IMG/VR virus record: IMGVR_UViG_3300034374_005164
Location: 1 to 29,208 of that record
Reading direction: 5' to 3' (one strand)
DNA: 29,208 nucleotides
DNA from: a virus
The notes below the pieces were generated by a model that was given only the letters and a program-made list of their open reading frames with translations, made no database searches and had not been told where the DNA came from. Below are positions 14,116-22,122 of the stretch, piece by piece; position 1 is the stretch's first letter, and every line of letters starts with the position of its first letter. The translations under genes and the position numbers were made by a program.

Positions 14116-15296
14116 TGATAAGAGCTAGATATAGAGCAACGAATACTACTGTTCAAGCGTATAGTGCGGGCAATGCCTTCATTGGCCTTTTAGACCTCTT
14201 CCCTAACGCTGCGGCTGCGTATTCTTTGCGTAAGCTCAGGGCGGCTTATAGCGGCAGCGCGGTGAGGGTTAGAAGGAGTAGTGATAATACAGAGCAAGAC
14301 ATTGGGTTTACTGCACAAGGTGAGTTGGATACAGCTTCTTTGTTGAGTTTTGTAAATAGTGGGGAGGTATTTACAAATCCCGACATTACAAGTGCAACAG
14401 GTTGGACAATTGGAAGCAATACAACATATAATGCAGTAACAGAGGCATTTGATTTGAATAATGAAAATGGCTTGACAGTTCGTCAAAGTAAGAGTGTAAG
14501 TGGTAGAACATATGCAATTACAATTGTGCTTGATAGTGTTACAATTGGAGGAATTAAAATTTATGCAGGAGGCGCACAAAGCGCAGTCATATCAACAGCA
14601 GGAACACATACATTAAATATTGTAGCAGGTTCATCTAATAATTTTTTAGGTATAAACCCTGATGGAATCGTTACTTGTACAATAAGTAGTTTTTCAGCAA
14701 TTGATACCACAGCAGATGGACTTGTATCTACTTGGTACGACCAATCATTGAGCAACGATGCCACCCAAAGCACGGCAGCTAATCAACCGAAGATAGTATC
14801 TAGCGGAGCGGTGATTACTGAGGGGACAAGCGCGAAGCCTGCTGTTGATTTTACAGATAACTCACACTATATGCAGAGCGGTACTCTCAGCGGCTTTGGA
14901 AATATATACACTGTTGCAATGGCTAATAATTTTACGGATGCCTTCTATGCTTATGGCCTGAAAACCACCAGCCAACACAATAGCTTAAGAAACAATGGAA
15001 GTACAACTTTTTTAAGGGGTACTTCAGACATCTCATTTAGCCAATCACTTCCAACGGGTCAAACTCTTTGGTTTGCCGTTCAAGACACTACAAGCAGCGT
15101 CCATATTGATGGCGTTTCAAAAGTTAGCGGCTCAAACGGAAGTTCATTAGTCGATAAAATAACTTTGAGCTCTCGAGATGGCGGCATCTCTGGCGGTAAT
15201 GTTATGCAAGAGTTTATACTTTTCGATAGTAACCAAAGCAGCAACCGCACGGGAATTGAGACAAACATCAACACCTTCTACTCTATCTACCCATGA
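14115..15296 (+). CDS. Lectin/ConA-like virion appendage protein with inserted domain
   Basis: A 393-residue protein. Residues 25-80 (AYSLRKLRAAYSGSAVRVRRSSDN, then DIGFTAQGELD) and 203-240 (DGLVSTWYDQSLSNDATQSTAANQPKIV) form a signature common in phage tail and Bacteroidota surface proteins with a concanavalin/arabinofuranosidase-B-like glycan-binding module. The two parts usually adjoin; here about residues 82-200 intervene and look like a separate beta-sandwich (GLTVRQSKSVSGRTYAITIVL). The inserted DNA (about 14355-14710) is more AT-rich than the flanks. The rest (205-393) reads as a beta-sandwich (NIYTVAMANN...VHIDGVSKVSGS). It probably contributes to host recognition. Its ATG overlaps the previous stop. 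Confidence 0.7.
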   Translation: MIRARYRATNTTVQAYSAGNAFIGLLDLFPNAAAAYSLRKLRAAYSGSAVRVRRSSDNTEQDIGFTAQGELDTASLLSFVNSGEVFTNPDITSATGWTIGSNTTYNAVTEAFDLNNENGLTVRQSKSVSGRTYAITIVLDSVTIGGIKIYAGGAQSAVISTAGTHTLNIVAGSSNNFLGINPDGIVTCTISSFSAIDTTADGLVSTWYDQSLSNDATQSTAANQPKIVSSGAVITEGTSAKPAVDFTDNSHYMQSGTLSGFGNIYTVAMANNFTDAFYAYGLKTTSQHNSLRNNGSTTFLRGTSDISFSQSLPTGQTLWFAVQDTTSSVHIDGVSKVSGSNGSSLVDKITLSSRDGGISGGNVMQEFILFDSNQSSNRTGIETNINTFYSIYP

Positions 15297-15523
15297 GCCA
15301 CTACGTAGGTACTAAATCTTCATGCGAGGCTTACGATTTCAAAGTAAGCAATCAACTAGGCTTTACGGGAAGTATAACCGCCCGTTGGTCAGATGTTCGC
15401 AGGCACCCTGCGAAGAGCTTGTTTAGAGTTGCGGCTCATGGAAGTATCACGCCCGATGAAAGCTCTGGACTAAAGCTCGTTGATACTTTAACAAATGATT
15501 GGTTTGAAGATGAGCAACTTTAA
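15293..15523 (+). CDS. Small hypothetical protein of the tail region
   Basis: A 76-residue protein whose ATG overlaps the previous stop (ATGA). It contains KVSNQLGFTGSITARWSDVRRHPAKSLFRVA, then HGSITPDESSGLKLVDTLTNDWF. No family or membrane segment is seen. It overlaps the start of the next, membrane-associated gene and may be a chaperone or structural partner of the appendage protein. Confidence 0.6.
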   Translation: MSHYVGTKSSCEAYDFKVSNQLGFTGSITARWSDVRRHPAKSLFRVAAHGSITPDESSGLKLVDTLTNDWFEDEQL

Positions 15524-15719
15524 GGAATGGATTACTACGATTTTTGGCTTTGTATTCATGGCCTTCGCTGTCGGTGGTTACTATTTTCAATGGCCTATCT
15601 CAGAGAGTGTTTATTTAGCTTCAGCGCAGTTTATAATGGGATTCTTGCTGCTATTTGCGGATAGGCACAAGCTTGTTGAGTGGGTTCAAAAGATGATAGA
15701 AAAGAGATTGAACGGTTAA
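15510..15719 (+). CDS. Holin-like two-transmembrane protein
   Basis: The start is taken at ATG 15510 (69 residues; an ATG at 15495 would add five). Two hydrophobic segments are visible: WITTIFGFVFMAFAVGGYY and the segment beginning VYLASAQFIMGFLLLFAD, with a short turn between and a basic C-terminal tail (KMIEKRLNG). Two-helix proteins of this length with a charged tail are typical phage holins that permeabilise the inner membrane at lysis. There is no adjacent endolysin; the DUF5675 gene is far away. A virion membrane protein is the alternative. Confidence 0.6.
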   Translation: MSNFKEWITTIFGFVFMAFAVGGYYFQWPISESVYLASAQFIMGFLLLFADRHKLVEWVQKMIEKRLNG

Positions 15720-15730
15720 AGAATTAGGCA

Positions 15731-15976
15731 ATGGCAAAGAAACCGAGAAAAGCTGATATGTCATGCAACAAGCCTCGCAAGTCTTGGAGGGCAGGAAAGA
15801 AGAAAGTTGTCAAGGCGTGTGAAGGTGGTAAGGAGAAGATTGTTCATTATGGTGATGCCAACATGACTATAAAGAAGGACAATCCTGCAAGGAGGAAGTC
15901 ATTTAGAGCAAGGCATTCTTGCGATGAAAAGAAATCTAAGCTAAGTGCGGGCTATTGGTCTTGCAAGGCTTGGTAA
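15731..15976 (+). CDS. Small basic Cys-containing phage protein
   Basis: An 81-residue strongly basic protein with MSCNKPRKSWRAGKKKVVKACEGGKEKIVHYGD, RRKSFRARHSCD and SAGYWSCKAW. This arrangement (KACEGGKEKI, a nine-to-ten-residue stretch, then KSFRARH and YW...KAW) recurs in small conserved proteins of marine phages (pelagiphage- and cyanophage-type), where the role is unknown. It could bind nucleic acid or stabilise the head. AGGCA before the ATG is a weak Shine-Dalgarno-like stretch. Confidence 0.65.
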   Translation: MAKKPRKADMSCNKPRKSWRAGKKKVVKACEGGKEKIVHYGDANMTIKKDNPARRKSFRARHSCDEKKSKLSAGYWSCKAW

Positions 15977-15989
15977 TAAATAAAGGTAT

Positions 15990-16280
15990 ATGTCGAGCAT
16001 AGGCAACATAAAAAACTACGAGGTAAAGCAAGTTCCTAGCGGTGATGATAAGCTACTAGGTACTGACTCAACAGATGGTGCTACACGGAACTTTGTTATA
16101 AGCTCCTTAGGGAATGCTGTAATAGTAATTCCTGTATATGCCACATTTGCTTTATTAGAGGCAGATATAAATAACTTACAGAAGGGAAAGATTTATTTCG
16201 TTGAGGATGATCAAGGCTCTCCCAATTGGTTTGGTTTTGACGGTACTAATTTAAACTGGTTTGTAACACAGCAAGTATAA
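15990..16280 (+). CDS. Small virion appendage/fibre-associated protein
   Basis: A 96-residue protein. KLLGTDSTDGATRNFVISSLGN is a motif shared with phage fibre N-terminal regions that attach to the virion, and the rest (FALLEADINNLQKGKIYFVEDD, then WFGFDGTNLNWFV) resembles a small fibre-trimerising or glycan-facing domain. Its stop overlaps the ATG of the SGNH-hydrolase gene (TAATG), so they are likely co-translated and work as one appendage. It may be an adaptor to the tail. Confidence 0.6.
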   Translation: MSSIGNIKNYEVKQVPSGDDKLLGTDSTDGATRNFVISSLGNAVIVIPVYATFALLEADINNLQKGKIYFVEDDQGSPNWFGFDGTNLNWFVTQQV

Positions 16281-18802
16281 TGGCAAGGATATTAAACACA
16301 AAGACCCAAGATATAAAGAGTGCTATCCAACTAGAGGGTAGACCTTGGGCAAACACTATTCGTAATGAAAGTGGTGGTATACAACTTGAATGGGATTCAG
16401 ACGACTCAGTTTGGCAAGTACCCGTATCTGAACAGAGAACCTTTTCAGCAGGTAGTATTGACATAAAGGCAGGTAGGGCTATATGGATTGAGTCCATTGT
16501 TATTTCAAGCGATCAAGCAGGATTTATTGAGGGTTTTTTCCGTTATAATGATGGTGCTGATTGGGTAGGTACTGAGGATGTGAATGTGGGTGGTGCTACG
16601 GATGGAACTATTCGTATAGCTACTAACGGCAGTCCTGTTACCTTAAATGTAAATAGGCTTTACTCGGAGTTCTTCAATATAACCATTACGAGGTTTGTGC
16701 CATCTCCTGTACATCCTAGCGTTACTGTTGCTGCTCAGGATTTTTATGTTAGACCAACTCCTATTGAGCCTAACTTAGCGGTTACTGTATTTGGTATGGA
16801 GATTACCAATGACTTAAACTTTGGTGCTTCCAAGCGTTTAGGTTTTGCGGGTGATTCTCTTTCATGGTCGTTAATTGGTGATTACAGAACGCAGGATTTA
16901 GGGTATAACCTTACGGGTTCTAATGATAACTTCCCGCCTAACTTTGGAAACAACCTTGCAGCCTTCAGGCTTGTAAATGCTTTGCGTGAAGGGGGTGAGG
17001 ACATACGATTAGTCAATAAGGGCTTTGGCGGTTCTACCTTGTTGAAAGAGCAATGGTATATGCTCAAGACGGGTGCATACACATATCCTTGGAACATCTT
17101 TATATTACAGGCAGGGGCGAACGATTCAAGTAATGTCCAGACACCTTTGTATCAGTTGACCTTTAAGAATCGCATGAGAGACTTTTGCTCTAGGCGTTTG
17201 GAAGATGGGCATACTTATCAGGATGCGGGTGTGACTAAACCTTATCCGATGGTATTCTGTACTGCTCCTAGCTTAGATGATAAGTCAAAAGGACTCAATA
17301 GCAGAAATAACTTAGATGTTAGAGTTCCTATTGATGGGGAGTCGTATGATACTGAGTTTAGTACAACAACAGGTTCGGGAGATACAGCTATTAACTTCAC
17401 CACTAAAACCAATAGATACTACAAAGTATCGGGTGATAACGACATTGTGCTAGAGCTTTCAGGCGGTGTTGATGGTGAGTTTTACCGAGTAGACTTTTGG
17501 GATGACTCAAGAATATACACGGGTACTACGGGTGCTTCGTATTCTTTTGTTCACACATTAGACTCCTACAACAGCACAATTGCACCTAATGGTATTGTTT
17601 CGATAGATGCTATGACTTCTATATTCTTCAAGGCTGAGAATAACAGCAATGGGGTGTTGGAGTACAAGGAGGTTGATAGGGTTAATTTGGTAGGCAGGTC
17701 TATGTCTAATGGAGATGTTTTATTTGACCCTGTATCGACAGACACTTCTTTAAGGCAGAGTCATTTTATAGCTAGTCGTAACACAGCAAATTCTGGACGA
17801 ACTAAGATTACTGCACCTGCTATGAATAATATCTCTCAAATAGATACAATAGGTACGGTAAGTATTTTTGCGGGTTATGTGAGGTTGAACCTTGCGAACA
17901 ACACTATTACAAGTGATGACTTACCTTCTTCTTTATCTATTGATACAAATGATGTGTGGGTAAGGCTCTATAATATGGGAGATAGTGCTGCGGGAAGTAC
18001 AGAGAGTTGGGAAGACTCTAATGGCTTCTATAAGGTTATTGGGTATCAAAAAACAGGTGGTGCTTTAGATTCTATTGACATACTCTTTGATGCTAGAGAT
18101 GGTAATGGAAGAGACTTTTCTGGAACATACGACACAAACTCAGGTAGGGTAGAAATCATAAAGACTCGTGATTACACTCCAATGTTTGAAACGGGAGATG
18201 TTAATGCGAGTGCTAGCAACTGCTTTTATTTTGAGGCAGGTGATGTTACAGTAGGTGAATATATTTATAGGTGGCAGTTACAGAATGGAGCAACAACCTT
18301 CAACTTACTTAGAGGCAAGGGTATTGTGTTTAGCTGTTACCAACAAGGTAAGACAATCTTTATGAATGAGATTGTTAGTGGTGACATAGTAAACACGGGA
18401 GATGTAAAGGGTGCTGCAAACGCAACTGCTTTCTACGCTGATGCTAACGAGGTTGGTAAGACAAGAATGGGTATTGTAAACAGTAATGTAAGTTCTGTTG
18501 TAAATGAGTACTCAGAAAATGATAATGTTCATTTGATTGACTTGAATGATTACACAGACATTAAAGATGTTAGTGAAACAACAGGTAAGAGGCTGTATTA
18601 CAACTCTACAACTGAAGTAACAGGCAGTGCTTACACTTGGAAAGTTGGTGATTTAATTGAAGATCCTACTTTTAAGAGAGTAGGAGATACAGGTACTAAT
18701 GAATGTGTTGTAGGTTCAAGGATTCACCGATCTCCAAAGGGGCATGAACTGATGTTTGATAATATGAACTCAGTAGTAAGCAACATAACAATACCTAGTT
18801 AA
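16280..18802 (+). CDS. Large virion SGNH-hydrolase-type appendage (esterase/deacetylase-like)
   Basis: An 840-residue protein with the SGNH hydrolase blocks in order: block I LGFAGDSLSWS (nucleophile Ser193), block II VNKGFGGST, block III LQAGANDSS (Gly279, Asn281) and block V SRIHRSPKGHELMF (His816). About 530 residues lie between blocks III and V, far more than in simple SGNH enzymes, and include beta-rich material. The usual DxxH aspartate before His816 is Ser813, so a Ser-His dyad or a different acid is implied. Residues 1-180 have beta-rich, fibre-like character. Likely an esterase or deacetylase acting on host surface polysaccharide. It is in the fibre region, preceded by a fibre-motif gene. 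Confidence 0.75.
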   Translation: MARILNTKTQDIKSAIQLEGRPWANTIRNESGGIQLEWDSDDSVWQVPVSEQRTFSAGSIDIKAGRAIWIESIVISSDQAGFIEGFFRYNDGADWVGTEDVNVGGATDGTIRIATNGSPVTLNVNRLYSEFFNITITRFVPSPVHPSVTVAAQDFYVRPTPIEPNLAVTVFGMEITNDLNFGASKRLGFAGDSLSWSLIGDYRTQDLGYNLTGSNDNFPPNFGNNLAAFRLVNALREGGEDIRLVNKGFGGSTLLKEQWYMLKTGAYTYPWNIFILQAGANDSSNVQTPLYQLTFKNRMRDFCSRRLEDGHTYQDAGVTKPYPMVFCTAPSLDDKSKGLNSRNNLDVRVPIDGESYDTEFSTTTGSGDTAINFTTKTNRYYKVSGDNDIVLELSGGVDGEFYRVDFWDDSRIYTGTTGASYSFVHTLDSYNSTIAPNGIVSIDAMTSIFFKAENNSNGVLEYKEVDRVNLVGRSMSNGDVLFDPVSTDTSLRQSHFIASRNTANSGRTKITAPAMNNISQIDTIGTVSIFAGYVRLNLANNTITSDDLPSSLSIDTNDVWVRLYNMGDSAAGSTESWEDSNGFYKVIGYQKTGGALDSIDILFDARDGNGRDFSGTYDTNSGRVEIIKTRDYTPMFETGDVNASASNCFYFEAGDVTVGEYIYRWQLQNGATTFNLLRGKGIVFSCYQQGKTIFMNEIVSGDIVNTGDVKGAANATAFYADANEVGKTRMGIVNSNVSSVVNEYSENDNVHLIDLNDYTDIKDVSETTGKRLYYNSTTEVTGSAYTWKVGDLIEDPTFKRVGDTGTNECVVGSRIHRSPKGHELMFDNMNSVVSNITIPS

Positions 18803-18803
18803 G

Positions 18804-18929
18804 ATGGAAGAGAAGGATGAAAGTAAAGACATTGATGAATCTATGAATGATTTCATTGAGTCTTTAGATAAGGATGAAGAGCCGAGCTGTTCTATTGATA
18901 ATCAAGACTGTGAGGCTTGTGGCAGTTGA
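18804..18929 (+). CDS. Small 41-aa acidic cysteine-rich protein
   Basis: A 41-residue protein starting one base after the SGNH stop, acidic through DKDEEPS and ending CSIDNQDCEACGS. Similar C-terminal tails (CxxDxxxCEACGS/CESCGS) appear in tiny conserved phage proteins, by my recollection, so it may bind metal. It has no clear leader. The hairpin-rich intergenic gap follows. Confidence 0.6.
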   Translation: MEEKDESKDIDESMNDFIESLDKDEEPSCSIDNQDCEACGS

Positions 18930-18940
18930 TGTTAAAAGAT

Positions 18941-19038
18941 TCAACTAAGCTCAGTTGAGTAATATACTTCCTTTTAGTCAGTATATTTTATATGGCAAAG
19001 TTCGGCAGTAAAAATGACATATACAAGTGTTTTTACTG
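18941..19038. other. Three consecutive inverted repeats upstream of the scaffold promoter
   Basis: TCAACT-aagctc-AGTTGA (18941-18958), AATATAC-13 nt-GTATATT (18961-18987) and CAGTAAAAA-15 nt-TTTTTACTG (19006-19038). The last has 9-bp perfect arms. None has a clear T-tract following, so they are not plain terminators. They may be regulator sites or RNA structures near the scaffold/capsid promoter at 19058. Confidence 0.55.
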
Positions 19039-19057
19039 AAAATAACCTTACTTTAAC

Positions 19058-19073
19058 ATTTCTTATCTTTGCA
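19058..19073 (+). promoter_or_regulatory. Promoter -7 box of the TTTGCA class (scaffold and capsid)
   Basis: ATTTCTTATCTTTGCA contains TATCTTTG (19064-19071), 17 nt before the ATG at 19091. It is a full match to the 16-base motif. It probably drives scaffold, capsid and the first decoration gene as far as the terminator at 22092. Confidence 0.7.
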
Positions 19074-19090
19074 GAGAAAAATCAAATCAA

Positions 19091-20182
19091 ATGGGATTAA
19101 GTATAGTAACAGGGGGTAATTCTCCAACTGAGACTACTCAGGAAAGTTCTTTGACAACAGAAGTAAACGAACAAACTCAAGAAGTTCAAGAGCAAGTTGA
19201 AACTGCACTATCCGAGCAGCAAACGCAAGGTGAAGAGCAGCCACAGCAAGCAGAACAACAAGAGGTAAGTCAAGAGAGTGATAGTGGACAAGCACCTACA
19301 TTAGATGATGACTCCGTACTTAGCTACTTAGAAAGTAAGATAGGTAGAAAGGTATCACTTGACGAGCTAAAGAATCCCGTTGCACCTACGCAAGAGAGTG
19401 TATATGCAAACGATGAATTAGCCTCTATTGACAAGTTCGTAAAGGAAACTGGTCGGACAGTTCAAGATTATTATACCATGAAGTCGTTAGACTTCGAGGG
19501 TATTGATGATATTGACCTTGTTCGCAAATACTTGAAATTATCTGACCCTGAATTAACGTCCGAAGAGATTGATGCTGACATTCAGACTCGCTACAAACTA
19601 GGTGGTGAGTATGAAGGCTACTCCGAAAGGGAAGTGTTAGCCGCTAAAGCAAACCTCAAGCGTGACTTGAAGAAGATTAAGTCAGAAATAAATACCGTCA
19701 AGGAAACCTACTTAAAGCCTATTGAAAAGGCTTCTACTAACAACAGCCCATCCGAAACGGAAATAGCTGCGTTAAGAGAAGGTGTATCAAATGCTGCTGA
19801 ACAGATAGGTGAAATTGAATTTGGGGATAAAGTAAAGTGGAAGTACGGTGTTACTGATGATGCTCGTAAAGAGGCAATGGAAGCAGTACAAAGCATGACA
19901 CCTGAACAGCTATCAATCTATTCCGATGAAAAAGGAAATATAGATTACCAAGCTGCGGTAGGTACAGAGCTAATAGTTCAAAATTACTCAGCGATTGCAG
20001 AGGGAATTTGGAGCGCTGCCCAAGATGCACTAAGAGCAGAAACAGTAAAAGACCGTAAGAACATTAACATCCCTGAGCAAACAGCCCAAGCTAATACTAA
20101 TGTTGATACCGACAAACAGGCGATTATAAATCACTTAAGGAATCAGCATAAGAGAACTGGTCTGTCAATACAAACTGGATAA
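19091..20182 (+). CDS. Scaffold-like protein
   Basis: A 363-residue, acidic, Gln/Glu-rich protein placed directly before the major capsid gene. Residues 1-75 are low complexity and disordered (TEVNEQTQEVQEQVETALSE, QQTQGEEQPQQ). The rest is helical and charged (ELASIDKFVKETGRTVQDYYTMK, LKRDLKKIKSEINTVKETYL), predicted coiled coil. The C-terminal basic end (IINHLRNQHKRTGLS) resembles the capsid-binding tail of scaffolding proteins. It would guide capsid assembly and then leave. The name rests on position and composition, not on a family match. Confidence 0.75.
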   Translation: MGLSIVTGGNSPTETTQESSLTTEVNEQTQEVQEQVETALSEQQTQGEEQPQQAEQQEVSQESDSGQAPTLDDDSVLSYLESKIGRKVSLDELKNPVAPTQESVYANDELASIDKFVKETGRTVQDYYTMKSLDFEGIDDIDLVRKYLKLSDPELTSEEIDADIQTRYKLGGEYEGYSEREVLAAKANLKRDLKKIKSEINTVKETYLKPIEKASTNNSPSETEIAALREGVSNAAEQIGEIEFGDKVKWKYGVTDDARKEAMEAVQSMTPEQLSIYSDEKGNIDYQAAVGTELIVQNYSAIAEGIWSAAQDALRAETVKDRKNINIPEQTAQANTNVDTDKQAIINHLRNQHKRTGLSIQTG

Positions 20183-20202
20183 ACAACTAAAAAGACTAAA
20201 AA

Positions 20203-21543
20203 ATGTCTGTACAAGCCCCTAATGATTTTTCGGGACAAAACTCGTTTAGAGAGGGAGCATCCCCCTCAAAATATATCTCACTTGGTCAATACATCAATGA
20301 GGTAGATATGCCTGATAACCGTGAACGTCTAGTGATGACTTACGGTGATCAAGCGATTTCAACCATTTACGGACTCTGCTATATGGTGGGTGCTGTAAAG
20401 CAAGGTGGAACGAATGATACTATGCAATGGTGGGAAGACACTCGTCTTCACAATACTGCTGATGGTGTTAATGATACTACTGCTGCATTAGGTAGCACTA
20501 CTACTATTACCATTAACCTTGCTAACCACAAGGTTCGTGTGAACGATAACCTTATTGTTTTCAAGGGTGATTACGCCATCCGTGCTAAGGCACTTACAGT
20601 TGGGGTATCTAGCTTCACTCTTGACCCTGTATCTACATGGCCTGTTGCCTTTGCTCAAGGAGAAACTATCTCTGCATCTATTGTAGGTAACGACTACGCT
20701 CAGGGTACAGAGCAGCCAACTGAATTTATTCAGAGCAACGTAGTTAAGCGTGAGAACACATACGTTATCGTAAAAGATAGATTTGTTACTACTGGCTCTC
20801 AGATGACTAACAAGTCATGGGTTAAGTTGCCTAGTGGTGGTGATGCTTTCTATTGGAAGGGAGAAATGGATACTCGTAAGCGTTTCCTAGACTTCATTGA
20901 GATGGCTCTTATCACAGGTGAGTCTTACTCTAACTCTACATTGACTACTTCTAATCTTAATGGTGTAGAGGGTTACTTCTCTGCATTGGAGAATCGCGGT
21001 ACTCGTATGGGTTATGTGACTTCTGTTGAAGACCTTGAAGACTTGGGAGAGGTTCTTGACCAAGAGGGAGGTTCAACTGAATATGCTTGCTACGCTCGTA
21101 CTAAGCAGATGAACTACATTAGCCGATTGGCTGCTGCCTTGAATCAGGGTGGAATGAGCTACGGAATGTTCAACAACAGTCCTGAAATGGCTATGAACCT
21201 TGACTTCACATCGTTGAAGCATGGTGGTCGTGAGTATCATTGGCACACTTGGAAGCTCTTGAATGACAAGCAGCTATTAGGAAAGCCCGGTCAAGACATC
21301 TATAAGTGGGTAGGTGTACCTATGGATACTATCAAGGATTCTAAGACGGGTGTTGAAGCTCCATTGCTTGAGATTAACTACAAGACATTGGATGGATACT
21401 CTCGTGAGATTGAGACTTGGGTGAATGGTGCTGCTAATGGTGTCTACAATGACTCTAGTGGTTTCGATGGAAAGCGTTGGGATATGCGCGCAGAGCAGTC
21501 TATGGCTACTCGTGCTGCTAACCGTCACATTCTTGGTAAGTAA
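20203..21543 (+). CDS. Major capsid protein (HK97-fold)
   Basis: A 446-residue protein with the capsid features: an N-terminal arm (FREGASPSKYISLGQYIN), then the body (RERLVMTYGDQAIST), an inserted beta-rich stretch (ITINLANHKVRVNDNLIVF...), and a helix region (KRFLDFIEMALITGES), the C-terminal part with GREYHWHTWKLLND. Codon usage is more biased than in neighbours (many CGT, GGT and CTT codons), as for highly expressed genes. It follows the scaffold gene by 20 nt and is followed by tandem decoration-like genes. It would form the icosahedral shell. Confidence 0.9.
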   Translation: MSVQAPNDFSGQNSFREGASPSKYISLGQYINEVDMPDNRERLVMTYGDQAISTIYGLCYMVGAVKQGGTNDTMQWWEDTRLHNTADGVNDTTAALGSTTTITINLANHKVRVNDNLIVFKGDYAIRAKALTVGVSSFTLDPVSTWPVAFAQGETISASIVGNDYAQGTEQPTEFIQSNVVKRENTYVIVKDRFVTTGSQMTNKSWVKLPSGGDAFYWKGEMDTRKRFLDFIEMALITGESYSNSTLTTSNLNGVEGYFSALENRGTRMGYVTSVEDLEDLGEVLDQEGGSTEYACYARTKQMNYISRLAAALNQGGMSYGMFNNSPEMAMNLDFTSLKHGGREYHWHTWKLLNDKQLLGKPGQDIYKWVGVPMDTIKDSKTGVEAPLLEINYKTLDGYSREIETWVNGAANGVYNDSSGFDGKRWDMRAEQSMATRAANRHILGK

Positions 21544-21565
21544 TAACTAAAAAAACAAGAAAGAA

Positions 21566-22084
21566 ATGTTAAATTTAGCGATTAATAGAGGGGGTGTGCA
21601 AGAAATCACTCCCTCTGGTTCGTTGCCACTTGAAGTTGTAATTAACGGGTCTAGCTACTCAACAGCTTTTGATACCAATGTAGCAACCACCATTGATAAC
21701 TGGATTGCTGCTCATGCAGAGGCGGTATCAAAAAAACATTCAGTTTACGCTGCTGATGGTACTACCACTCTTGACCTTTACAACGTAGATGTCATTAGAA
21801 CGCTTACTGCACCTAATGCAACGATTGGTTCTCGTGCTGAGATAACTAATGCGGGTTCTATCCCATTAGATGACTCTACTCGTAGGCTTGTGTCTGCAAC
21901 AGTTGTGGTGGACTTAAATGAGGATGTCCCTGCGGGATATGATGTAGCTACCTTTACCTTTGCATCTGCAAGTGAAGCAAAGCGAGGTCTTGAGGCTCTT
22001 GATGAATTTGTTATTAACGCTAGTCTTCGTGCTACTGGAAATAACAGAGAAATTGAAGTTCCTTGTTTGGTCGTACTTTCCTAA
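21566..22084 (+). CDS. Decoration-like virion protein, copy A of tandem paralogues
   Basis: A 172-residue beta-rich protein with a strand-loop motif (EVVINGSSYSTAFDTNVATTIDNWIAAH), TLDLYNVDVIRTLTAPNATI and a C-terminal AKRGLEALDEFVINA. The same layout occurs in the following gene (INGISYS...TIDNFI, LNNVSSIRTISANNATI), so the two are tandem paralogues. Placed directly after the capsid gene, it is likely a capsid decoration or head-tail joining protein. A hairpin terminator with a TTCG loop follows. Confidence 0.65.
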   Translation: MLNLAINRGGVQEITPSGSLPLEVVINGSSYSTAFDTNVATTIDNWIAAHAEAVSKKHSVYAADGTTTLDLYNVDVIRTLTAPNATIGSRAEITNAGSIPLDDSTRRLVSATVVVDLNEDVPAGYDVATFTFASASEAKRGLEALDEFVINASLRATGNNREIEVPCLVVLS

Positions 22085-22091
22085 GTAATAT

Positions 22092-22115
22092 AGCCCTCTT
22101 CGGAGGGCTTAATTC
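22092..22115 (+). terminator. Hairpin terminator with TTCG tetraloop
   Basis: AGCCCTC (22092-22098), TTCG loop, GAGGGCT (22103-22109), followed by a short T-rich stretch TTAATTC. The T-tract is poor, so it may attenuate rather than stop transcription before the paralogous gene at 22123. Confidence 0.6.
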
Positions 22116-22122
22116 TTAATTG

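Noticed and set aside
14190-14579. Minus-strand cysteine-rich frame of 129 codons inside the lectin-like gene
   Set aside because: The Cys and Asn repeats come from antisense of Thr/Ala codons (ACA, GCA) in the real gene; no promoter or independent codon signal.
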